DNA of 64,000 bases from Planktothrix agardhii NIES-204 (GTDB lineage Bacteria; Cyanobacteriota; Cyanobacteriia; Cyanobacteriales; Microcoleaceae), in the NCBI GenBank assembly GCA_003609755.1, contig AP017991.1, positions 1,877,501-1,941,500 on the forward strand, in the 5' to 3' direction. The first letter of the stretch is position 1, and the number at the start of each line of letters is the position of its first letter. A program made the position numbers and the translations under genes. Below are positions 8,248 through 17,473 of the stretch, piece after piece. The notes beneath the pieces were generated by a model. That model saw only the letters and a program-made list of their open reading frames with translations, had not been told where the DNA came from and ran no database searches.

Positions 8248-9777
8248 ATGGGACTACCCTGGTATCGTGTACACACAGTTGTCCTGAATGATCCGGGACG
8301 GTTAATCTCTGTGCACCTGATGCACACCGCTTTGGTGGCAGGTTGGGCTGGATCTATGGCCCTGTATGAACTCGCAATTTATGATCCTTCTGATCCCGTC
8401 CTCAACCCGATGTGGCGTCAAGGGATGTTCGTCATGCCCTTTATGGCCCGCTTGGGAGTAACCCAATCCTGGGGTGGCTGGAGTCTCACCGGAGAAGCAG
8501 TAACTAACCCTGGAATTTGGTCTTTTGAAGGGGTAGCGGCTACTCATATCATTCTGTCTGGTTTACTGTTCCTCGCTGCCGTTTGGCATTGGGTCTTTTG
8601 GGATCTGGAACTGTTTACCGACCCCCGTACAGGCGAACCCGCTTTGGATTTGCCCAAAATGTTTGGGATTCACCTGTTTTTATCCGGTCTGCTTTGCTTT
8701 GGTTTTGGAGCCTTCCACTTAACCGGCTTATTTGGCCCGGGGATGTGGGTATCCGATCCCTACGGCATTACAGGCAGTATTCAACCCGTTGCACCCGCTT
8801 GGGGGCCAGAGGGATTTAACCCGTTCAATGCGGGGGGAATCGTGGCTCACCATATTGCGGCTGGGGTTGTGGGGATTATTGCGGGTCTGTTCCATCTATC
8901 CGTTCGTCCACCCCAAAGGTTATACAAAGCCCTGCGGATGGGGAACATTGAAACAGTCTTATCCAGTAGTATTGCCGCCGTGTTCTTCTCGGCTTTTGTC
9001 GTAGCGGGAACTATGTGGTACGGTTCTGCTGCTACCCCCATCGAACTGTTTGGCCCTACCCGATATCAATGGGATAGCGGTTATTTCCAACAGGAAATTC
9101 AACGCCGGGTACAATCTAGCGTTGCCCGTGGGGATAGCTATTCTGAAGCTTGGGAAAAAATTCCTGAAAAACTTGCCTTTTATGACTATGTGGGCAATAG
9201 CCCCGCGAAAGGCGGTCTGTTCCGGGTCGGCCCCATGAATAACGGCGATGGCATTGCCAAAAATTGGTTAGGCCATCCCGTATTTAAAGATTCTGAAGGA
9301 CGGGAATTATCGGTTCGTCGTCTTCCTAACTTCTTTGAAACCTTCCCGGTTATCCTAACGGATAAAGAGGGTGTGATTCGGGCGGATATTCCCTTCCGTC
9401 GGGCTGAGTCTCGCTACAGCTTTGAACAAGCTGGGGTGACGGTCAGTTTCTATGGTGGCGACTTAGATGGCAAAACCTTTAAGGATGCTCCTACCGTCAA
9501 GAAATATGCCCGTTTAGCTCAACAAGGGGAACCCTTCGAGTTTGATCGGGAAACCTTGGGATCGGATGGTGTGTTTCGGACGAGTACCCGGGGTTGGTTC
9601 ACCTACGCTCACGCTTGCTTTGCGTTATTGTTCTTCTTTGGCCATATTTGGCACGGTTCTCGGACGATCTTCCGCGATGTGTTCGCTGGGGTGGAAGCCG
9701 ATCTGGAAGAACAAGTGGAGTGGGGTCTGTTCCAAAAACTGGGTGACAAAACCACTCGTGTTAAAAAGACCGTCTAG
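8248..9777 (+). CDS. psbB: photosystem II CP47 chlorophyll-binding core antenna protein
   Basis: 509 residues, the standard cyanobacterial CP47 length, starting [21 protein letters not shown]47 is the thylakoid inner antenna that binds chlorophyll a and passes excitation to the D1/D2 reaction centre. Six transmembrane helices with chlorophyll-ligating His residues can be traced (for example [64 protein letters not shown] and [16 protein letters not shown]), and the large lumenal loop lies between helices 5 and 6. AAGGAG lies 8 bp upstream of the ATG. A strong terminator follows at 9830, so psbT downstream is partly or wholly separate. Nothing is missing. Confidence 0.99.
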   Translation: MGLPWYRVHTVVLNDPGRLISVHLMHTALVAGWAGSMALYELAIYDPSDPVLNPMWRQGMFVMPFMARLGVTQSWGGWSLTGEAVTNPGIWSFEGVAATHIILSGLLFLAAVWHWVFWDLELFTDPRTGEPALDLPKMFGIHLFLSGLLCFGFGAFHLTGLFGPGMWVSDPYGITGSIQPVAPAWGPEGFNPFNAGGIVAHHIAAGVVGIIAGLFHLSVRPPQRLYKALRMGNIETVLSSSIAAVFFSAFVVAGTMWYGSAATPIELFGPTRYQWDSGYFQQEIQRRVQSSVARGDSYSEAWEKIPEKLAFYDYVGNSPAKGGLFRVGPMNNGDGIAKNWLGHPVFKDSEGRELSVRRLPNFFETFPVILTDKEGVIRADIPFRRAESRYSFEQAGVTVSFYGGDLDGKTFKDAPTVKKYARLAQQGEPFEFDRETLGSDGVFRTSTRGWFTYAHACFALLFFFGHIWHGSRTIFRDVFAGVEADLEEQVEWGLFQKLGDKTTRVKKTV

Positions 9778-9829
9778 GATATCTCTAGTTCAGGCTTGTG
9801 GGGTATTTTTGTAAACCCTAATTTTCAAA

Positions 9830-9868
9830 AGAGTTGGAACTTTATTCATAAAGTCTCCAACTCTTTCT
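9830..9868 (+). terminator. Rho-independent terminator of psbB
   Basis: Long stem AAAGAGTTGG..ACTTTA / TAAAGT..CCAACTCTTT with a TTCA loop, followed by CTTT. It begins 53 bp after the psbB stop codon and separates it from psbT. Confidence 0.85.
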
Positions 9869-10004
9869 TTATGGGGAATTGGTGGGTCAAAGTTAATCGG
9901 TTTTTTCTTTCTTCTAAAACTGGTAATGTGGGTTTAAATGCAGTGGGTAGTTCACTCGCTCAATGGTAGACTATTAGAAAATAATAGGTTTAGGAAAAAT
10001 TGAC

Positions 10005-10100
10005 ATGGAAAGTGTTGCTTACATCTTAGTTTTGACATTGGCTTTGGGAGTTATCTTTTTTGCAATTGCGTTCCGGGAACCGCCTCGGATTGGTAAGTAA
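10005..10100 (+). CDS. psbT: photosystem II small subunit PsbT
   Basis: 31 residues, the full length of PsbT: MESVAYILVLTLALGVIFF, then AIAFREPPRIGK. It is a single-helix thylakoid protein at the photosystem II dimer interface that stabilises the acceptor side and helps repair after photodamage. One transmembrane helix (about residues 4-23) and the conserved FREPPR stroma-side tail are visible. It keeps the usual position downstream of psbB, here 227 bp away and beyond a terminator, so it probably has its own promoter in the intervening AT-rich stretch. Confidence 0.97.
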   Translation: MESVAYILVLTLALGVIFFAIAFREPPRIGK

Positions 10101-10350
10101 GTGACAATCAGAGCATCTTCGTCCACTCCAATACTGAGTCATGGGTTTTAAGGTTGATTGAACGCTTTTTGCACTGAGCGAACCCAGACGCGCCTAAATT
10201 TTAACAAGGGATTGGGGTGTTCACTGGTTTAAATAAAACCCTGAGTTCTCATAACTCAGTATTGGACTGTTAAAGAGTTAAAGGCTGTGCTTGTAATCGC
10301 TGATCAAAAAACTCCTATTCAGTGAAACAACCGCTCAAAGGACGTTAATC
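10101..10350. other. psbT-nrdR spacer
   Basis: About 250 bp. A short hairpin CTGAGTT/AACTCAG near 10240-10260 is visible. No gene and no clear promoter found. Confidence 0.4.
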
Positions 10351-10923
10351 ATGCAGTGTCCAGTTTGTCAATATACGAATAGTCGAGTGCTTGAGTCCCG
10401 TGCTGCTGAATCAGGTAAAAGCATTCGACGACGCAGGGAATGTCTTCAGTGTCAGCATCGCTTTACCACCTATGAACGGATTGAATTTGTCCCGATTACG
10501 GTGATCAAGCGGGATAAAAAACGGGAATCGTTTGACCGTTCCAAGTTACTGCGCGGAATGGTTCGAGCTTGTGAAAAAACAGGACTTTCTGCTCCCGATT
10601 TAGAATCAATTATTGATGAAATCGAAGCAGAATTGCAACAACGTTCCCAACGGGAAATTCCGACTCAGGAAATCGGAGAATTGGTTTTACACCGACTCAA
10701 ATCCTTGAGTGAAGTGGCTTATGTCCGATTTGCTTCGGTTTATCGACAATTTCAAGGGATTCGAGACTTTGCAGAAGCACTGAATCACTTTGAAACGGCT
10801 AATGATCATGCTCAAGAGTTAGAAATCGTTTCAGAAGAAAATTCTGTCTGTAACTGTGAGGATTCATCAATGGATGCCTCCGTTTCTCTGTGTTCTGCAT
10901 CCCTACTCGGATCTCAACATTAA
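10351..10923 (+). CDS. nrdR: transcriptional repressor NrdR
   Basis: 190 residues. NrdR is the zinc- and nucleotide-binding repressor of ribonucleotide reductase genes. The N-terminal zinc ribbon is intact: MQCPVCQY...[17 protein letters not shown] (two CxxC pairs), followed by an ATP-cone domain at about 48-138 ([20 protein letters not shown]). The normal length is about 150-160, so the roughly 30-residue acidic C-terminal tail after the ATP cone ([17 protein letters not shown]...) is an extension that carries extra Cys residues. No nrd gene is nearby, as is usual in cyanobacteria. Confidence 0.95.
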   Translation: MQCPVCQYTNSRVLESRAAESGKSIRRRRECLQCQHRFTTYERIEFVPITVIKRDKKRESFDRSKLLRGMVRACEKTGLSAPDLESIIDEIEAELQQRSQREIPTQEIGELVLHRLKSLSEVAYVRFASVYRQFQGIRDFAEALNHFETANDHAQELEIVSEENSVCNCEDSSMDASVSLCSASLLGSQH

Positions 10924-11666
10924 TAAGATTAATCACCCGTTGTTAGTTTGCTAACAGTCTCTAGTTTATGCTATGATTCAGGCAAGATGTATATTGCCTC
11001 AATATCAAAACAAAAGTCAGCGAAAAAGTATCGGCATTCGTCCAATATCCAGTTAATGACCTAGAGATCAGCACTAATTTTGTTTCGGCCGGAGCCTTCG
11101 GTGACTCCCGTTACAGTTGATCAACTTAACGGCAGGTCGGTTGCGACCAAAAAAATGATCCAAAGTAAAAAAAAAATGATAAGATAGAAAAGCTAATCTA
11201 CCAAACTGTGCCAAGATCAGCAAGATTAGTGATTTTCGCTCTTAACAAAATGTCCAGCCGAAATATAAATACCTGATCACAGGGGCGACATTGTTGATGA
11301 ACGGGAATTCAGATTATAGTTAAGGTTTTTTGTTCTGCTGTCGGACAGTCAGTGGAGTCTAAATAAGTGCTTGTGTAAAAGAATCTGAACGTGGTTTTTA
11401 GGACAGAGATGATCTAAAACTAAACAGACCCCTTGCAACAAGACTCTCTTATTGCATCGATTATGGTGTGATGGTGAGAATGTAAAATCGACTGGACGTG
11501 GTAATGCTCGCTTTTTCTGTCTTGGACAGGTATGCCCGGCACGAACGATGTCAAGTCAGCAGTTTTGATCTAAGCTCAAAAATTGACCCTATCGGTCATG
11601 ATCAAAAACAAGAGCACTTACTGCAAAACAACCATTTAATAGGAGCAACTTTAGGATAAAACTCGC
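10924..11666. other. long nrdR-rps1 spacer / rps1 leader
   Basis: 743 bp with no frame that looks coding. Seen: a small perfect hairpin GGTCG-GTTG-CGACC near 11136-11149 followed by an A-run, two A-runs around 11150-11180, and scattered TAAAAT-type hexamers. An AGGA about 10 bp before the rps1 ATG is the likely ribosome-binding site. A long untranslated leader for S1, possibly with autoregulatory RNA, would fit but no known motif is recognised. Confidence 0.4.
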
Positions 11667-12713
11667 ATGATCAATCAGAAAACAAAACCAAAAGATGTGG
11701 GCTTCACCCACGAAGATTTTGCCGCCTTACTCGATAAATACGACTATCACTTTAGTCCCGGTGATGTAGTGGCGGGGACAGTTTTTAGTCTGGAGCCAAG
11801 GGGCGCTCTGATTGACATTGGCGCTAAGACCGCAGCATACATTCCACTACAAGAAATGTCAATTAATCGGGTGGAAAGTCCTGATGAAGTATTACAGTCT
11901 AATGAGACCCGTGAGTTTTTTATCCTGACCGATGAAAACGAAGACGGTCAGTTGACTCTTTCCATTCGTCGCATTGAGTATATGCGGGCCTGGGAGCGCG
12001 TTCGCCAACTGCAAGCGGAAGATGCTACCGTCCGTTCTCAAGTCTTTGCCACAAATCGAGGCGGCGCTTTGGTTCGGATTGAAGGATTGCGGGGCTTTAT
12101 TCCTGGCTCCCATATTAGCACGCGCAAACCTAAAGAAGAACTCGTTGCTGAAGAATTACCCTTAAAATTCCTAGAGGTTGATGAGGATCGCAATCGTCTT
12201 GTCTTAAGCCATCGTCGGGCTTTAGTTGAGCGGAAGATGAACCGCTTAGAAGTGGGTGAAGTGGTAACAGGAACCGTTAGAGGCATTAAACCTTACGGGG
12301 CGTTTATTGACATTGGTGGCGTGAGTGGTCTGCTCCACATCTCAGAGATTTCTCACGATCACATTGACACACCTCATAGTGTTTTCAATGTCAACGATGA
12401 GGTCAAAGTCATGATTATTGATCTCGATGCAGATCGAGGCCGAATTTCCCTTTCTACAAAACAACTGGAACCCGAACCAGGATCTATGGTTAAAAATCCT
12501 CAGCTTGTTTATGAGAAGGCTGAGGAAATGGCTGCCAAATTCAGGGAGAAACTCTTGGCTGCGGGGCAGGGAGTCGCGACGGAAGAAGTTCCGACGGAAC
12601 TGGACGAAGCGGATATTCCATCGGCTATTGAGGAAGATATCCCATCGGCTGTTGAGGAAGATATCCCCTCTGCGGTCGAAGAAGATATTGAACCTGTGGC
12701 CGGAGATGTCTAG
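11667..12713 (+). CDS. rps1: 30S ribosomal protein S1
   Basis: 348 residues with three S1 RNA-binding domains at about 33-100, 118-183 and 197-267 (VAGTVFSLEPRGALIDIGAK; FATNRGGALVRIEGLRGFIPGS; VTGTVRGIKPYGAFIDIGGV). This is the short cyanobacterial/chloroplast form of S1, unlike the six-domain proteobacterial protein. It brings mRNA to the 30S subunit. The acidic tail ends in tandem EEDIPSAV-type octapeptides (about residues 313-340). A terminator follows directly. The gene is preceded by an unusually long spacer. Confidence 0.96.
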   Translation: MINQKTKPKDVGFTHEDFAALLDKYDYHFSPGDVVAGTVFSLEPRGALIDIGAKTAAYIPLQEMSINRVESPDEVLQSNETREFFILTDENEDGQLTLSIRRIEYMRAWERVRQLQAEDATVRSQVFATNRGGALVRIEGLRGFIPGSHISTRKPKEELVAEELPLKFLEVDEDRNRLVLSHRRALVERKMNRLEVGEVVTGTVRGIKPYGAFIDIGGVSGLLHISEISHDHIDTPHSVFNVNDEVKVMIIDLDADRGRISLSTKQLEPEPGSMVKNPQLVYEKAEEMAAKFREKLLAAGQGVATEEVPTELDEADIPSAIEEDIPSAVEEDIPSAVEEDIEPVAGDV

Positions 12714-12731
12714 GGTTTAACTCATAAAGAC

Positions 12732-12758
12732 AAAAAGGGGGATTGTCCCTCTTTTTTT
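12732..12758 (+). terminator. Rho-independent terminator of rps1
   Basis: AAAAAGGGGGA-TTG-TCCCTCTTTTT with a T8 run, 18 bp after the stop codon; one mismatch in the stem. Confidence 0.9.
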
Positions 12759-12846
12759 TATCGAAAATAAGGCATCTGGATATTATGCTCACGGTCATGA
12801 TTCAGGTTAAATGGCTGGTCTGAAACCGATGAGAAACCTATAAAAA

Positions 12847-13638
12847 TTGAATTGGGAGTTTTTGAGATTGGTTACCCTGCAAGTTCAAAATATTACCTTT
12901 AAGAATATCGAAGCCGTTATTTTTGACAAGGATGGAACCCTAGAGGATTCTGGAGATTTCTTGAGAAATTTGGCTCAAAAGCGATCGCGTTTAATTGATG
13001 CCCAAATTCCAGGAGTTGGGGAACCCTTATTAATGGCGTTTGGCGTTCAAGGAGATACCCTTGATCCTACAGGATTAATGGCCGTGGGTAGCCGACGGGA
13101 AAATGAAATTGCGGCGGCGGCTTATATTGCGGAAACTGGACGAGGATGGTTAGAGTCTGTCAATATTGCCCATCATGCTTTTGCCGATGCGGATCAATAT
13201 TTGAAATCTAGCCCCCCTTCGACCTTATTTGTCGGGGGTTTAGAAACCCTCAAATCCCTATCCGATGCGGGGTTAAAACTAGGAATTGTGTCGGCGGCTC
13301 CAACGGCTGAAGTCCAAAATTTTGTCACCCACCATCAGTTAGAACCCTATATTAAATTTCATCAGGGAGTAGATGGCGGCCCAACTAAACCCGATCCGAT
13401 TTTATTCCTGAATGCTTGTCAAGCCCTGGGAGTGCATCCTTCTGTGACTTTAATGGTAGGGGATGCTCAAGGAGATATTGATATGGCGATCGGGGCTGGG
13501 GCTGCGGGTTGTGTGGGGGTTTGTTGGAACCAATCCAACCCTAAATACCTAAATCGGGCGACGGTGGTGATCTCCCATTGGGATCAATTGAAAATTAAGA
13601 GCTTGACACTCCCAAGAGTATCTTTCGGGGATTCTTAA
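12847..13638 (+). CDS. HAD-superfamily phosphatase (subfamily IA)
   Basis: Haloacid-dehalogenase-type phosphatase, 263 residues from a TTG at 12847; a second TTG at 12868 (before VTLQVQ) is an equally good start. HAD motifs are present in order: motif I DKDGTLEDSG near residue 27, motif II GIVSAA near 145, motif III Lys in GPTKPDP near 182, and motif IV MVGDAQGDIDMA near 202. Motif I starts with Asp and the second Asp of DxD is intact, so it should be active. The substrate is unknown; related cyanobacterial proteins are often labelled phosphoglycolate phosphatase without proof. The last 11 codons and the stop are supplied by an IS200/IS605-like end, so the original C-terminus has been replaced. 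Confidence 0.85.
   Translation: MNWEFLRLVTLQVQNITFKNIEAVIFDKDGTLEDSGDFLRNLAQKRSRLIDAQIPGVGEPLLMAFGVQGDTLDPTGLMAVGSRRENEIAAAAYIAETGRGWLESVNIAHHAFADADQYLKSSPPSTLFVGGLETLKSLSDAGLKLGIVSAAPTAEVQNFVTHHQLEPYIKFHQGVDGGPTKPDPILFLNACQALGVHPSVTLMVGDAQGDIDMAIGAGAAGCVGVCWNQSNPKYLNRATVVISHWDQLKIKSLTLPRVSFGDS
13603..13638 (-). mobile_element. IS200/IS605-like right end overlapping the HAD gene 3' end
   Basis: On the minus strand: TTAAGAATCCCCG, a small stem AAGA-TAC-TCTT, then GGGAGTGTCAA, with TCCC pairing GGGA. This matches the pattern at 8171 and 51055. It encodes the last residues and TAA stop of the HAD protein. No transposase gene is present. Confidence 0.5.
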
Positions 13639-13648
13639 AACAATTTGA
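13626..13648. repeat. 23-bp direct repeat, left copy, flanking ocp-frp
   Basis: A 23-bp sequence starting CGGGGATTCTTAAAAC is repeated exactly at 15424-15446 in the same orientation. The two copies bracket the OCP and FRP genes and overlap two IS200/IS605-like ends. Confidence 0.9.
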
Positions 13649-13766
13649 CAACGCCTCTACGAACTGGACTAGGATCTAACCCTAGTTTTGCTACTACTTT
13701 TCGCCAAGATCGTAATGTTTTCTGAAAATTTATGTAAAGATTTTTGTACTTTCTTTAAGATTTGTG

Positions 13767-13775
13767 TGCTATAGT
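13767..13775 (+). promoter_or_regulatory. candidate extended -10 promoter of ocp
   Basis: TGCTATAGT at 13767-13775 is an extended -10 element (TGn-TATAGT) about 100 bp upstream of the OCP start codon. No good -35 lies at 17 bp, as is common for extended -10 promoters. Confidence 0.35.
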
Positions 13776-13877
13776 CAAAACATGAGCAATTTTTAAGATC
13801 ATGTTCTGTTAAAGTTGATCCCCTGTTTTGAAACTCAGGATTGGTTTTTGTCCAAATTTTAGTCTGGAATTTACTTT

Positions 13878-14837
13878 ATGTCATTTACAGTCGATTCAGC
13901 CCGTGGGATTTTTCCAAATACTTTAACTGCTGACGTAGTACCAGCTACAATCGCCCGCTTCAATCAACTTAATGCTGAAGATCAACTGGCATTAATCTGG
14001 TTTGCTTACCTTGAAATGGGTAAAACGATTACAGTTGCCGCTTTAGGCGCGGCTAATATGCAGTTTGCTGAAATAACGATGAATCAAATTCGGCAAATGT
14101 CTTTCCAAGAACAAACACAGGTCATGTGTGATTTGGCAAACCGAACCAATACACGAATTTCACGGGCTTACGGTAGTTGGACTGCCAACATTAAGCTAGG
14201 TTTTTGGTATCAGCTTGGGGAATGGATGGCTCAACGAATTGTCGCTCCCATTCCATCAGGATATAAGCTATCAGCCAATGCAGCTTCTGTACTGCAAGCA
14301 ATTCAAGGACTAGAATCAGGTCAACAAATCACTGTTTTACGCAATTGCGTTGTTGATATGGGATTTGATACAAGTAAGCTTGATAGTTCTCAGAGAGTTT
14401 CTGAACCTGTGGTTGTTCCTAGAGATATGGCACAACGGACTCAAGTTACTATCGAAGGCATTGATAATCCCACGGTTCTCAACTACATGAATAACATGAA
14501 CGCCAATGACTTTGAGGTGCTGATTGAGTTATTCACTCCCGATGGCGCGCTTCAACCTCCTTTTCAGAAACCAATTGTGGGGAAAGATGCTGTTCTTCGA
14601 TTTTTCCGAGAAGAGTGTCAGAATCTCAAGTTGATTCCAGAGCGAGGCGTAACAGAACCCGCAGATGGTGGTTATACCCAAATCAAAGTAACTGGTAAAG
14701 TGCAAACTCCTTGGTTTGGTGCTGGTGTGGGCATGAATATGGCTTGGAGATTTTTGCTAAGTCCTGAAAATAAAATTTTCTTTGTGGCAATTGACTTGTT
14801 AGCATCACCTAAAGAGTTGTTAAATTTAGTTCGTTAA
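13878..14837 (+). CDS. ocp: orange carotenoid protein (OCP)
   Basis: 319 residues, nearly collinear with the Synechocystis OCP (317). OCP binds a ketocarotenoid, is switched by blue-green light, docks to the phycobilisome core and quenches excitation; it also quenches singlet oxygen. The helical N-terminal domain (about 1-165) and NTF2-like C-terminal domain (about 195-315) are joined by the linker around PVVVPRDMAQRTQ. Functional residues expected from OCP structures are present: Arg155 (VLRNC), Tyr201 (LNYMNNMNAND), Glu244 (FREEC) and Trp288 (MAWRFLL). The full sequence identifies it as an OCP1-type quencher rather than a separate HCP or CTDH. FRP follows 232 bp downstream, the usual partner. 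Confidence 0.98.
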   Translation: MSFTVDSARGIFPNTLTADVVPATIARFNQLNAEDQLALIWFAYLEMGKTITVAALGAANMQFAEITMNQIRQMSFQEQTQVMCDLANRTNTRISRAYGSWTANIKLGFWYQLGEWMAQRIVAPIPSGYKLSANAASVLQAIQGLESGQQITVLRNCVVDMGFDTSKLDSSQRVSEPVVVPRDMAQRTQVTIEGIDNPTVLNYMNNMNANDFEVLIELFTPDGALQPPFQKPIVGKDAVLRFFREECQNLKLIPERGVTEPADGGYTQIKVTGKVQTPWFGAGVGMNMAWRFLLSPENKIFFVAIDLLASPKELLNLVR

Positions 14838-14863
14838 TTAATAAACGAATCTAATTTGATATA

Positions 14864-14885
14864 GCAACGGGTTTAAACCCGTTGC
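14864..14885. repeat. 22-bp perfect palindrome after ocp
   Basis: GCAACGGGTTT followed by its exact complement AAACCCGTTGC, 27 bp after the OCP stop. It lacks an immediate T-run and is probably a cyanobacterial intergenic palindrome that also acts as an RNA hairpin. Confidence 0.8.
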
Positions 14886-14894
14886 CACCCAGAT

Positions 14895-14917
14895 AAAACC
14901 CTGATTGTGTGGGTTTT
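14895..14917 (+). terminator. terminator downstream of ocp
   Basis: AAAACCC (14895-14901) pairs with GGGTTTT (14911-14917) and is followed by TT. It lies between OCP and FRP, so the two genes may be separately transcribed, at least in part. Confidence 0.75.
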
Positions 14918-15069
14918 TTAGAGTCTATTTTTTAATAAATAGTGTATTTTAACTTGTGATTTAAGGGGGAAGATAATAAATAGTTTTTATTTTCCCTGTT
15001 GGTGCGATTTAACAAACATAAGCCTAATTATGGTTGTGTAAGTTCTGATTAATAAACCTTTTAACTTTA

Positions 15070-15402
15070 GTGATGATGCAAGTAAATGAGATTGAATGGT
15101 CTGAGGCGGAAAAAGAAGTAGCTAAAGCTGCCTTTGATATGGCTTATAAACGAGAAATAAATGCTTTGATAGACGAAGTTCGTAAACAATCAAGTGAGAT
15201 TGTAGAAATTGATGATATCTGGCGTTTGCACGACTTTTTAAGTGCTAGAAGACACAATATAGATGGCAAATATGATTATGAATATTCAGGACTAATTTTT
15301 GTTTTTGCCAGTTTGGTTAAAGATGGTTGGCTACATCTTAATGAACTAGATGGACTCAACACAAATAAGCTGACTAAGATAGCCGCTACTGCTCGTATTT
15401 GA
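15070..15402 (+). CDS. frp: fluorescence recovery protein (FRP)
   Basis: 110 residues. FRP binds the C-terminal domain of activated OCP, speeds its return to the orange form and helps detach it from the phycobilisome. The diagnostic block DDIWRLHDFLSARRHNIDGK (about 46-65) contains the conserved Trp, His, Asp and Arg that form the OCP-binding surface in the Synechocystis protein. The frame opens GTG ATG ATG, so translation could start at 15070, 15073 or 15076. No strong Shine-Dalgarno is seen. The TGA stop lies inside a degenerate IS200/IS605-like end. Confidence 0.93.
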   Translation: MMMQVNEIEWSEAEKEVAKAAFDMAYKREINALIDEVRKQSSEIVEIDDIWRLHDFLSARRHNIDGKYDYEYSGLIFVFASLVKDGWLHLNELDGLNTNKLTKIAATARI

Positions 15403-15438
15403 TACTCTGGGCGAATATGGCGACGGGGATTCTTAAAA
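15399..15438 (-). mobile_element. degenerate IS200/IS605-like right end after frp
   Basis: On the minus strand TTAAGAATCCCCGTCGCC, a spacer, GCCCAGAGTATCAA. It matches the 13603 copy at its outer part exactly but has a weakened GGGAGTG (CCAGAGT). It overlaps the FRP stop codon. Confidence 0.4.
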
Positions 15439-15446
15439 CAATTTGA
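15424..15446. repeat. 23-bp direct repeat, right copy, flanking ocp-frp
   Basis: Identical to 13626-13648. The distance between equivalent positions is 1798 bp. Confidence 0.9.
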
Positions 15447-15493
15447 GTTTTAAACCCATGATTTTCGGTAAATTGGGAATAACCCCTGTATAA

Positions 15494-15520
15494 TTGCTGA
15501 TCGTCGCAACTTTCTATAAT
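15494..15520 (+). promoter_or_regulatory. candidate metK promoter
   Basis: A perfect -10 TATAAT (15515-15520) follows TTGCTG (15494-15499) at 15 bp, shorter than ideal. A second TATAAT lies at 15489-15494. Either would leave a leader of more than 100 bp before metK. Confidence 0.3.
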
Positions 15521-15646
15521 AGAATCCGTCCCATCCTAAAAGTAAACTTGCGAATTTGATGGGGATTAAGAGATGATGCTGTAGTGGTGTAATTTCAATC
15601 CGGTTCTACTGAATCAATCTCACTCGCATACAAGGAGGAATGATTA

Positions 15647-16906
15647 TTGTCTCGCCGTTACCTGTTTACGTCTGAATCCGTGACCGAAGGCCATCCCGAT
15701 AAAATCTGCGATCAAATTTCCGATACGATTTTAGATGCCTTATTAACTCAAGATCCTAAAAGCCGTGTGGCCGCAGAAGTAGTTGTCAATACGGGTTTAG
15801 TATTGATCACGGGTGAAATTACCACCAACGCGCAAATTAACTATATTGATTTAGCTCGGAAAAAAATTGCGGAAATTGGTTATGTTGATGCAGATAATGG
15901 CTTTTCTGCGAGTAGCTGCTCCGTTCTGATTGCCCTAGATAAACAGTCTCCTGATATTGCTCAAGGGGTGAACCAAGCCCACGAAGCCAGAGAACTGTTA
16001 AGCGACCAAGAACTTGATGCCATTGGTGCTGGGGATCAGGGGATTATGTTCGGTTTTGCCTGCAATGAAACCCCGGAACTGATGCCTATGCCGATCAGTT
16101 TAGCCCATCGGATTTCTCGGCAATTAGCAATGGTGCGGAAAAACGGCCAACTCCCCTATTTACGTCCCGATGGTAAAACCCAAGTGACCGTGATCTATGA
16201 AGATGATCGTCCCGTGGGAATTGATACTATTTTAGTCTCGACTCAACATACTGAGACGATTGGGGACATTACCGATACTGCGGCGGTACAAGAAAAAATC
16301 AAAGCCGATCTCTGGTCTGCTGTTGTTCAACCCGTATTCGAGGATATTGCGGTTAAGCCCGATGACCAAACTCGCTTTTTAGTGAATCCAACGGGCAAAT
16401 TTGTGATTGGTGGCCCTCAAGGGGATTCTGGGTTAACGGGTCGTAAAATTATTGTCGATACCTATGGCGGCTATTCCCGTCATGGTGGCGGTGCGTTTTC
16501 AGGAAAAGATCCCACAAAAGTAGACCGCAGCGCGGCTTATGCTTGCCGTTATGTAGCGAAAAATATTGTTGCTGCGGGGTTAGCGGATAAGTGTGAAGTT
16601 CAGTTGAGCTATGCAATTGGGGTGGCTCGACCCGTGAGCATTTTGATTGAAACCTTTGGAACTTCTAAGGTGGATGAAGATAAACTGCTCGAAGCTGTAC
16701 AAGCCAACTTTGAACTGCGTCCGGGGGGAATGATTCAATCGTTTAATTTACAAAAATTACCGGGTATGCGGGGAGGTCGTTTCTTTCAAGATTTGGCTGC
16801 TTATGGTCATTTAGGTCGGATAGATTTAGATTTACCTTGGGAGAAAACCGATAAAGCAGAATTACTCAAAGCTGCTTTACTGCAACCTGCTACAGTTGGA
16901 AAGTAG
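15647..16906 (+). CDS. metK: S-adenosylmethionine synthetase
   Basis: 419 residues. MetK makes S-adenosylmethionine from methionine and ATP in the cytoplasm and acts as a dimer or tetramer. Seen: the N-terminal [18 protein letters not shown] (catalytic His and metal-binding residues), [12 protein letters not shown] near 120, and the glycine-rich [18 protein letters not shown] near 285, all intact. The start is TTG at 15647: AAGGAGG lies 9 bp upstream and the reading frame [11 protein letters not shown] fits; a nearby ATG is out of frame. It is monocistronic, with a palindrome beyond the stop. Confidence 0.97.
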   Translation: MSRRYLFTSESVTEGHPDKICDQISDTILDALLTQDPKSRVAAEVVVNTGLVLITGEITTNAQINYIDLARKKIAEIGYVDADNGFSASSCSVLIALDKQSPDIAQGVNQAHEARELLSDQELDAIGAGDQGIMFGFACNETPELMPMPISLAHRISRQLAMVRKNGQLPYLRPDGKTQVTVIYEDDRPVGIDTILVSTQHTETIGDITDTAAVQEKIKADLWSAVVQPVFEDIAVKPDDQTRFLVNPTGKFVIGGPQGDSGLTGRKIIVDTYGGYSRHGGGAFSGKDPTKVDRSAAYACRYVAKNIVAAGLADKCEVQLSYAIGVARPVSILIETFGTSKVDEDKLLEAVQANFELRPGGMIQSFNLQKLPGMRGGRFFQDLAAYGHLGRIDLDLPWEKTDKAELLKAALLQPATVGK

Positions 16907-16911
16907 TACAG

Positions 16912-16929
16912 TAACCGTGATCACGGTTA
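16912..16929. repeat. 18-bp perfect palindrome after metK
   Basis: TAACCGTGA followed by its exact complement TCACGGTTA, 5 bp after the metK stop. There is no T-run, so a terminator role is unproven; it could be an operator-like or repeat sequence. Confidence 0.6.
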
Positions 16930-17473
16930 GGACATGGATTCATTGCCGGAGTTTACCTTGAAGAAAGTATGCCCTTGCGAAAGCGGGAGTAAATCCAGAA
17001 ATAAATATCGTCAAGTTGTTGCGGTATTGTACGAACGGGGATGTCAGACTCCATCTTGGGCGAAAGTCTAAGTTGCGGCATTCCCCCGTGATTACAAAAG
17101 CAGACACTGTACTTGGTACTCCAAGTTAGTGGGGGTATTCCACTCTTGTTGTCTTTCAAGCCTTCAGTTTCACCTGGGGGTTTTTTCGTGTTTTTATCTG
17201 AGGTCGATAGTAATACTAAGGAATCAAAAACAGCGATACCTTCGGTCAGCTTTGCTAACGCATTCTCCAAACTCCCACAATGTCATAATTTTAAACTTCT
17301 TTCAAACTATATTTTTCATTAATGAAGAACTAATAAAACTTTTAATCTCAATAATAATTTTACGTTGTTTTTGTTCTTCTGAAATGAACTTTTCTACTGC
17401 TAAATCAGGATAAAGTTCAACATCCTCATATTCCAGACGATAGGGATCAAGGGTTGTTTTATGCAATTTTTTT
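16930..17473. other. 544-bp region without a confident gene
   Basis: Open frames exist on both strands: a 45-codon plus frame at 16934-17071 starting MDSLPEFTLKKVCPCESG, and a 105-codon minus frame at 16953-17270. They overlap each other, and neither shows a recognisable domain or a good ribosome-binding site. A hairpin AGTGG/CCACT near 17137-17153 precedes a T-rich run. The region has a different texture from its neighbours and may be a decayed insertion, but I cannot name it. Confidence 0.3.

Noticed and set aside
15590-15650. SAM riboswitch before metK
   Set aside because: No conserved SAM-riboswitch core was recognised; only a strong Shine-Dalgarno and candidate -10 boxes are visible.
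16953-17413. Overlapping frames on both strands after metK, considered as a transposase remnant
   Set aside because: No transposase motif could be recognised on either strand; recorded only as an unexplained region.
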